Part shown: positions 12,507-17,174 of the stretch, in pieces | Numbering within the stretch: position 1 is the first letter of the stretch | Layout of the letters: each line of letters starts with the position of its first letter | Made by a program: the position numbers and the translations under genes | NCBI GenBank assembly: GCA_016937135.1 | Contig: JAFGWO010000212.1 | Span: forward strand, 1 to 17,174 | Direction: 5' to 3' | From: Pseudomonadota bacterium | GTDB taxonomy: Bacteria; BMS3Abin14 | Length of the DNA: 17,174 bases | The notes under the pieces: generated by a model | Seen by the model: the letters and a program-made list of their open reading frames with translations, nothing else | Database searches by the model: none | What the model was told of the DNA's origin: nothing

Positions 12507-14575
12507 TGACCCGAAGGATTCTTGTTGTGGATGACAGCCCGTTCATCCAGGAAATGACCCGCGATATCCTGACCAGGGAGGGCTACACGGTCGATAAGGC
12601 CCTGAACGGGCATGAAGCCATGCGGGCCATCGGGGAGAACCCGCCGGATCTGGTCCTTTTGGACATCGTCATGCCTGAGATGAGCGGCTATCAGGTATGC
12701 CGTCTTATCCGTAATGACGAGAGGCTCCGGGGGCTTCCCGTTGTCATGATGACCGCCAAGGATACCCAGAAGGATCGGTTCTGGGGTCTGGAAGTGGGGG
12801 CCGACGCCTATATCACCAAGCCTGTCGAGGAACAGAGCCTCCTTGAAACTGTCTCGTCCCTGCTCGAGAAAGAGCACCCGGAAATCCGCCCGGTCAAGCC
12901 GGAGGAGTTGACGACCGAGGCGCTGAAAGGCCGCGTCGATGAAATTCTTGAGCGCAAGCTCCTCGAGCTGACGATCCTCAATGAAACCAGCAAGCTCTTC
13001 ACGTACCTCGATCGCCCCGACAGCCTCCTGGCCAACGTCCTGGGCCTGTTGTGTCAGGTGGTTGATTTTGATCTGGGTGTTATTTTTGTGGCTTTGCCGG
13101 GAGCAGAGCACAAGTTTGTCGCATTAAGGTACCGGAACAGCCCCTTGAAGGTGTCCAAAAAGGAGATCATCAGGAGAGGGACCTTGAAACTGGCCGAGGG
13201 GAGACAAGAGGACTTCAACTCCCTGGCCCTCCTGGAAACGAAGCTGATTGAACATTCGGAACTCGGAAAGGAAAAAATCCGAAAGCCGGCATCCTCGGAG
13301 CTTGAGGTGGTCCTGCGTTCTTCGCGGGGGGTTCTGGGAAGCCTCATACTTTTTTCGAGCAGAAAAGATTTTTTCATTCCCGACGACCGCGCCCTGGTGG
13401 AGATGATCACGAATCAGGTCTCGATTCTGCTGGACAATGTCCAGCTTCTGCAGGACCGGGACCGGCAGCTTGCGGTCCTCGGCCTGGAGAAGAACAGGGT
13501 CGAGGCCATCCTCAGCAACCTGAGCGAGGGTGTCATCCTTACGGACTGGTCCTACAGGATCATCCACGCCAACCCCATGGCCCACCGGCTGCTGGGGGCG
13601 GAAAAAGATCTGGCTGGAACCCACCTTTTCGAGAGGATTCCGCGGGAAACCTTCAGCGTCCTGCAGGAGCAAAGGATCGGGATCAAAAACCCCACCTGGA
13701 CCGTGCGTTTCAATTCCATCGGGGAAGGATTCCCTCTCATGGCAAGCGTGGCCGTGGTGGACGAGAAAGAGAAAAAGACCCTTGGCCTTGTCCTTCTTCT
13801 CCGGGATACGTCCCCGGAACAGGAAATGGACCGCCTCAAGAACCGGTTCCTCGAAAACGTTTCCACCCATTTGAGAAATCCGTTGACCTCTCTCAGGGGT
13901 TTTCTGGATCTCCTGCTGGAGGATTTCTATCCCGAGGCTTCCCCCCGCCAGAGGGAATACCTGGGAGTCATCACCCAGGAGACGGAGAGGCTCACGGAAA
14001 TTGTGGAGGATCTCCTCAGCCTTGCCAGGATCGAACTGGCGGACCACCGTCCATCGCCGGAACCCTTCGCCGTGGCCGAAATCCTGTTTTCCGCTATCGC
14101 CAACAACCAGGCCGCCGCGCAGGAGAAGGGCCTCACCATAAAGTCTTTCCTTGCCGACGGGCTTGGCCAGGTCAGGGCCGAAAAGGAGAGCATCCTTGAT
14201 GTGACCAATCGTCTTTTGTCAAACGCCATCAAATACAGTCCGCCCGACAGGGAGATCATCCTGGGCGCGGAGCCATCCCGTTCCGGGGACGGCCAGAAAT
14301 TCGTAGAGGTTTTCGTCCGCGATCACGGCTCCGGCGTGCCGGAGGAGAGAGAAGAGGCCATTTTTGAAAGATATCGGGAGCATCATCTATTTTCCGACAG
14401 CGATCATCCCGGGGTTGGTCTGGGGTTGCCGATATGCAAAAGGCTGATCGAGATCAACGGGGGAAGGATCGGGGTGACTCCGGCTCAGGGCGGGGGAAGC
14501 CGCTTCTTCTTCACCGTTCCCGTGGAAGCAGCTCCCATTTCGGGGATGAGACCTGGGAATGAGAACGGGGCCTAA
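12503..14575 (+). CDS. Receiver-GAF-PAS-histidine kinase with altered H-box
   Basis: A 690-residue soluble signalling protein. The receiver (about 4-122) has D10/D11, D54 (LLDIVMPEMSG), T84 and K106. A helical linker and GAF-like domain follow (about 150-320, from LTILNETSKLFTYLDRP to FFIPDDRALVEMI), then PAS (about 327-440; ILSNLSEGVILTDWSYRII). The HisKA region reads FLENVSTHLRNPLTSLRGF: position 455, where the phospho-accepting His belongs, is Thr, and His is at 456, in place of the usual Glu/Asp. The ATPase domain seems intact: N574 in LLSNAIKYSP, G1 DHGSGVP, F-box FERY and G2 GVGLGLPI. HisKA resembles that of the upstream kinase, suggesting duplication. Start ATG at 12503 overlaps the previous stop, with AGGAGA upstream. 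It may be a pseudokinase partner or use the shifted His. Confidence 0.92.
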   Translation: MMTRRILVVDDSPFIQEMTRDILTREGYTVDKALNGHEAMRAIGENPPDLVLLDIVMPEMSGYQVCRLIRNDERLRGLPVVMMTAKDTQKDRFWGLEVGADAYITKPVEEQSLLETVSSLLEKEHPEIRPVKPEELTTEALKGRVDEILERKLLELTILNETSKLFTYLDRPDSLLANVLGLLCQVVDFDLGVIFVALPGAEHKFVALRYRNSPLKVSKKEIIRRGTLKLAEGRQEDFNSLALLETKLIEHSELGKEKIRKPASSELEVVLRSSRGVLGSLILFSSRKDFFIPDDRALVEMITNQVSILLDNVQLLQDRDRQLAVLGLEKNRVEAILSNLSEGVILTDWSYRIIHANPMAHRLLGAEKDLAGTHLFERIPRETFSVLQEQRIGIKNPTWTVRFNSIGEGFPLMASVAVVDEKEKKTLGLVLLLRDTSPEQEMDRLKNRFLENVSTHLRNPLTSLRGFLDLLLEDFYPEASPRQREYLGVITQETERLTEIVEDLLSLARIELADHRPSPEPFAVAEILFSAIANNQAAAQEKGLTIKSFLADGLGQVRAEKESILDVTNRLLSNAIKYSPPDREIILGAEPSRSGDGQKFVEVFVRDHGSGVPEEREEAIFERYREHHLFSDSDHPGVGLGLPICKRLIEINGGRIGVTPAQGGGSRFFFTVPVEAAPISGMRPGNENGA

Positions 14576-16145
14576 CGGGAATTCTTTAAGAGCGGAGGAC
14601 GTGAAGTCCTTCCTCAAGTCCCTGTCCCATGTGACGGGGCTGTGCCTTTCCTATTTTCCCCCCGGCTCTGAGAATGAAAACCTTATCATAGGGGAGTCCT
14701 CCTTCTGCCTTCAGCTGAAAGCCAACAGGACGTCGGCCGAAAGATGCCGGTCCTTCATCGGTAACCTGAAAAAACAGGCCCTTGAAAAGGGGGAACCTGT
14801 TTTTGATCTTTGCTACGCAAGGATGGGCGGGGTGGCCGTTCCCCTGGTCTGTCCCGAGGGGAGCGATCTTGGTTCGGTGATGATATGCGGCGCTCTTCTC
14901 CACGGCCTGACGGAAGAGCACAGGGAACACCTTCGGGAGCTGGCGTGGCTGACCGGAATCGACGATGTCGATGGGCTGGTTTCCAACGCCGGGAAGGCGC
15001 CGGCCCTGACGCGGTCCCGCCTCGAGGCCCTCGCGGCATTTATCCAGAGTCAGCTTCTCGAAAAAGCCGCTTCCAGGAACACCCTTGAGGATACAACGGA
15101 GTTCCTCCTGGAAAAATATGAGGAGCTCATGTTCTTTTACGCCGTCACGGAGAACATCATTCCCGAGAAAGGATCCCGAAAGGCCTTCTCTGTTATCCTG
15201 GATAAAGGGATCCAGAAGCTCGAGGCCACATGGGGCATGCTCCTTCTTTCCGGTGATGAGAACCCCCGGCATCTCGAGCTGCTAGAGAGTTGGGGGCATC
15301 TTCCTCCCGGCGGGAAGGACGAGCTGGAGGCTGTTTTCCATGAGCCGATCCTCGTCTGCAGCGGTCCGGCCATGATCCAGGTGGATCCGGGAAACGGTTT
15401 CGGCCCGGCCCATATCCTGACAATCCCGTTCCGCGTCAGGAATATGAGAGAGGGACATCTTGTTTTCGGTTTTCCCGGACCGACCCCGGTCAAGGAGGCC
15501 GAAATGCGTTTTGCCCTGGCCCTTTCCCGTCAGGCTGCCTCGGTCCTGCACGCCGTCGGCCTTTACCGGGATCTTGCGGATCTCCTTTTTTCCACCCTGG
15601 GGGCCCTCTCTTCGGCCATCGACGCCAAGGATCCCTACACCCACGGACATTCCAGGAGGGTTGCCGAATACGCCGTCAAGACCGCACGCCGCATGGGCCA
15701 CGATCCCAAATTCCTCACCATGCTGAAGATTGCGGGACAGCTTCACGATTTCGGGAAAATAGGGATCCGTGAGTACATCCTGGGCAAAAAGGGGCGTCTT
15801 GACGCTGATGAGAGGAGGGCCATGGAGGAGCATCCTGTCATAGGGGCCCAGATCCTGGGCCGCTTCAAGGCCTTCAGCCAGATCGTGCCTGGAATCCGGC
15901 ACCATCACGAAAGGTATGACGGGAAAGGTTATCCGGACGGGATCTGCGGCGACAAGATACCTATGGTCGGGAGGATCATGGCAGTAGCGGATGCCTTCGA
16001 TGCCATGACCACCAGCCGCCCCTACAGGAGAGAACGAAACCGGGAGGAAGCTTTTGAGGAACTGAGGCAGAACGCGGGGACACAGTTCGATCCTTTTATC
16101 GTCAATGCTTTCATAACTGCCCTGGGAGAGGAAAACCTTGCCTGA
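14559..16145 (+). CDS. PocR-GAF-HD-GYP phosphodiesterase
   Basis: A 528-residue protein likely to hydrolyse cyclic-di-GMP. Residues about 12-135 resemble the PocR ligand-binding domain: FCLQLKANRTSAERCRSF, GEPVFDLCYAR and GVAVPLVCPEGSDLGSVMI, with C50, C63 and C85 spaced as in that family. A GAF-like domain follows (about 185-335; MFFYAVTENIIPEKGSRKAF). The HD-GYP domain (about 345-525) has H364, H396-D397 in QLHDFGKIGI, H425, and HHERYDGKGYPDG ending in GYP (457-459), so the metal site and signature are intact. Unlike many HD-GYP proteins there is no receiver domain; the receivers are on neighbouring proteins. The ATG at 14559 overlaps the preceding gene by 17 bases with a weak ribosome binding site. 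It could alternatively degrade cGAMP-type dinucleotides. Confidence 0.92.
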   Translation: MRTGPNGNSLRAEDVKSFLKSLSHVTGLCLSYFPPGSENENLIIGESSFCLQLKANRTSAERCRSFIGNLKKQALEKGEPVFDLCYARMGGVAVPLVCPEGSDLGSVMICGALLHGLTEEHREHLRELAWLTGIDDVDGLVSNAGKAPALTRSRLEALAAFIQSQLLEKAASRNTLEDTTEFLLEKYEELMFFYAVTENIIPEKGSRKAFSVILDKGIQKLEATWGMLLLSGDENPRHLELLESWGHLPPGGKDELEAVFHEPILVCSGPAMIQVDPGNGFGPAHILTIPFRVRNMREGHLVFGFPGPTPVKEAEMRFALALSRQAASVLHAVGLYRDLADLLFSTLGALSSAIDAKDPYTHGHSRRVAEYAVKTARRMGHDPKFLTMLKIAGQLHDFGKIGIREYILGKKGRLDADERRAMEEHPVIGAQILGRFKAFSQIVPGIRHHHERYDGKGYPDGICGDKIPMVGRIMAVADAFDAMTTSRPYRRERNREEAFEELRQNAGTQFDPFIVNAFITALGEENLA

Positions 16146-17121
16146 GAAGATGAGGGAAAAGATTCTCGTCGTCGATGACGAGGAAAATATCCGGCACCTC
16201 CTTCGCCTGGCTTTCGAGGCGGACTTCGATGTCGTGGAGGCAGGCGACGGGGCGGAGGCCCTGGAAAAGGCGATCAGGGAAAGGCCCGACCTCATCCTTT
16301 CCGATATCATGATGCCCCGGTTGGACGGATATGGGCTTTACCGAAAAATACGCTCCCGGCCCGAAACCGCCACCGTGCCGTTTATTTTCCTGAGCGCGAA
16401 AAAAGATGTGGAGGAACGCGTAGTCGGTCTCGAAATGGGGGCGGATGATTACATCACCAAGCCATTTTCCATCAAGGAACTCAAGGCCAGAATCCGTTCC
16501 CTGACCAGGAAATTCAAGGACCTGGATGAGAGAGGAAGCCTGAAGGGCCTTATACGGGAGGTCGACCTCGTTGACATTATCCAGCTTGTGGAGATGGGAA
16601 GGAAGACGGGGATGCTCCAGATCGAATCGCCTTCCGGGGATGGGAAGATATTCTTCGAGGAGGGGCTGCCCGTCTTTGCCGAGGTGGGTAAATGGACCGG
16701 GGTCGATGCCTTCATTGTCCTCCTCTCCCTGAAAGAAGGGCGTTTTCGTCTCGATCAGCAGCCCATCCCGGTCAAGGCCAATATCGCCCTTAAGCGGAGT
16801 CAGGAACTTCTCATGGAGGGGGTTCGCCTGGCCGACGAGACGAGGGAGGCCCAGCGGCACCTGCCCCCTCCCGACACTGTCCTGGCACCGGGGGAAGGGG
16901 TCCCGAAACCCACGGAAAACGGGGAGATGGCACTGGTCGTAAGCACCTTTGAAGGGGGGAAAACCCTGGAGGAAGCCGCCCGGGACCAGAACCTTCCCCC
17001 GTTCCGGTTCTTTCCCCTCGTCAGAGAGGCCCTCTCCGGCGGCTATCTGAAGGGACCGACCGATGAGGGAAGAAAAATCGAGTTGCTCAGAAAAATCAGG
17101 CAGGTCCTGGAAAAGCTTTAG
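16138..17121 (+). CDS. Receiver-PATAN (DUF4388) response regulator
   Basis: A 327-residue protein. The receiver (about 6-125) has D13/D14, phospho-acceptor D56 (LILSDIMMPRLDGYG), S86 and K108. A PATAN/DUF4388 domain follows (about 132-235), beginning GSLKGLIREVDLVDIIQLVE, with KTGMLQIES and KIFFEEGLPVFAEVG; this module is thought to mediate protein contacts in bacterial signalling. After a Pro-rich linker the last 65 residues resemble a winged-helix module (ALVVSTFEGGKTLEEAARDQ, then PLVREALSGGYLKG). I prefer a TTG start at 16138, because GGGAGAGG lies six bases upstream. An ATG at 16150 is possible but has no well-placed ribosome binding site. The gene overlaps HD-GYP by eight bases and is the likely receiver for the upstream kinases. 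Confidence 0.9.
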   Translation: MPEKMREKILVVDDEENIRHLLRLAFEADFDVVEAGDGAEALEKAIRERPDLILSDIMMPRLDGYGLYRKIRSRPETATVPFIFLSAKKDVEERVVGLEMGADDYITKPFSIKELKARIRSLTRKFKDLDERGSLKGLIREVDLVDIIQLVEMGRKTGMLQIESPSGDGKIFFEEGLPVFAEVGKWTGVDAFIVLLSLKEGRFRLDQQPIPVKANIALKRSQELLMEGVRLADETREAQRHLPPPDTVLAPGEGVPKPTENGEMALVVSTFEGGKTLEEAARDQNLPPFRFFPLVREALSGGYLKGPTDEGRKIELLRKIRQVLEKL

Positions 17122-17139
17122 AATCGGAGAAACTGGACA

Positions 17140-17174
17140 ATGATGATCCGGTATATGATCCTTTCACCCTCGGA
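17140..17174 (+). CDS. Start of a further gene (partial)
   Basis: Eighteen bases after the PATAN gene, an ATG at 17140 follows CGGAGA with nine bases of spacing and stays open to the window edge, reading MMIRYMILSPS. It probably continues the operon. Too little is present for identification, and a second ATG at 17143 could be the true start. Confidence 0.4.
   Translation, partial: MMIRYMILSPS

Noticed and set aside
15282..16310. A 342-codon minus-strand frame opposite the HD-GYP gene
   Set aside because: It is antisense to clear PocR-GAF-HD-GYP and receiver domains, is rich in Arg/Ser/Pro and has no plausible ribosome binding site or domain.
1..17174. CRISPR array, insertion sequence, prophage or attachment site
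   Set aside because: No regularly spaced repeats, transposase or integrase motifs, terminal inverted repeats or tRNA 3'-end duplications were found by reading the sequence; the single tRNA is not flanked by a repeat of its end.

Overview
The window reads as a moderately GC-rich chromosomal segment of a Gram-negative bacterium. It has a BamD-type outer-membrane lipoprotein, an exported LysM protein and an MsbA-like exporter. Tetratricopeptide and LysM envelope proteins, a PerR regulator beside a rubredoxin-like mini-protein, receiver-first hybrid kinases and a PATAN (DUF4388) protein together suggest a Desulfobacterota/deltaproteobacteria-like, probably anaerobic or microaerophilic lineage. 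No single marker fixes the taxonomy. I see no transposase, integrase, phage gene or CRISPR array.

Left part (1-4814). The tail of an unidentified plus-strand gene ends exactly where the minus-strand LysM gene ends. The minus-strand envelope cluster is bamD -> TPR protein -> LysM protein, and the LysM gene has its own near-consensus sigma-70 promoter. Divergent from bamD is an RNase Z-like metallo-hydrolase. Next come, on the minus strand, a 35-residue rubredoxin-like protein with a probable CTG start, perR with a good promoter and an imperfect dyad, and a 78-residue two-helix membrane protein behind a strong ribosome binding site.

Middle (4815-7203). An MsbA-like ABC half-exporter on the plus strand is preceded by a leader hairpin. 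It is followed by a gene-free stretch, then by a minus-strand tRNA-Leu(GAG) with promoter, encoded CCA and terminator.

Right part (7204-17174). One continuous plus-strand run of overlapping genes: galU, hsp20, lon, a receiver-PAS-histidine kinase, a second receiver-GAF-PAS-kinase, a PocR-GAF-HD-GYP protein and a receiver-PATAN protein. Every junction overlaps (4, 4, 11, 4, 17 and 8 bases), and another gene appears to start at 17140. The order suggests that UDP-glucose supply, protein quality control and a multi-protein phospho-relay/cyclic-di-GMP circuit are expressed together.

The most unusual items are: (1) the second kinase, whose H-box reads S-T-H-L-R-N-P, so Thr occupies the usual phospho-accepting His position while the ATP-binding domain looks intact; (2) the fusion of a PocR-like ligand domain to HD-GYP inside a lon/hsp20/galU operon; and (3) the tiny rubredoxin-like gene downstream of perR, invisible to ATG-based gene finding.
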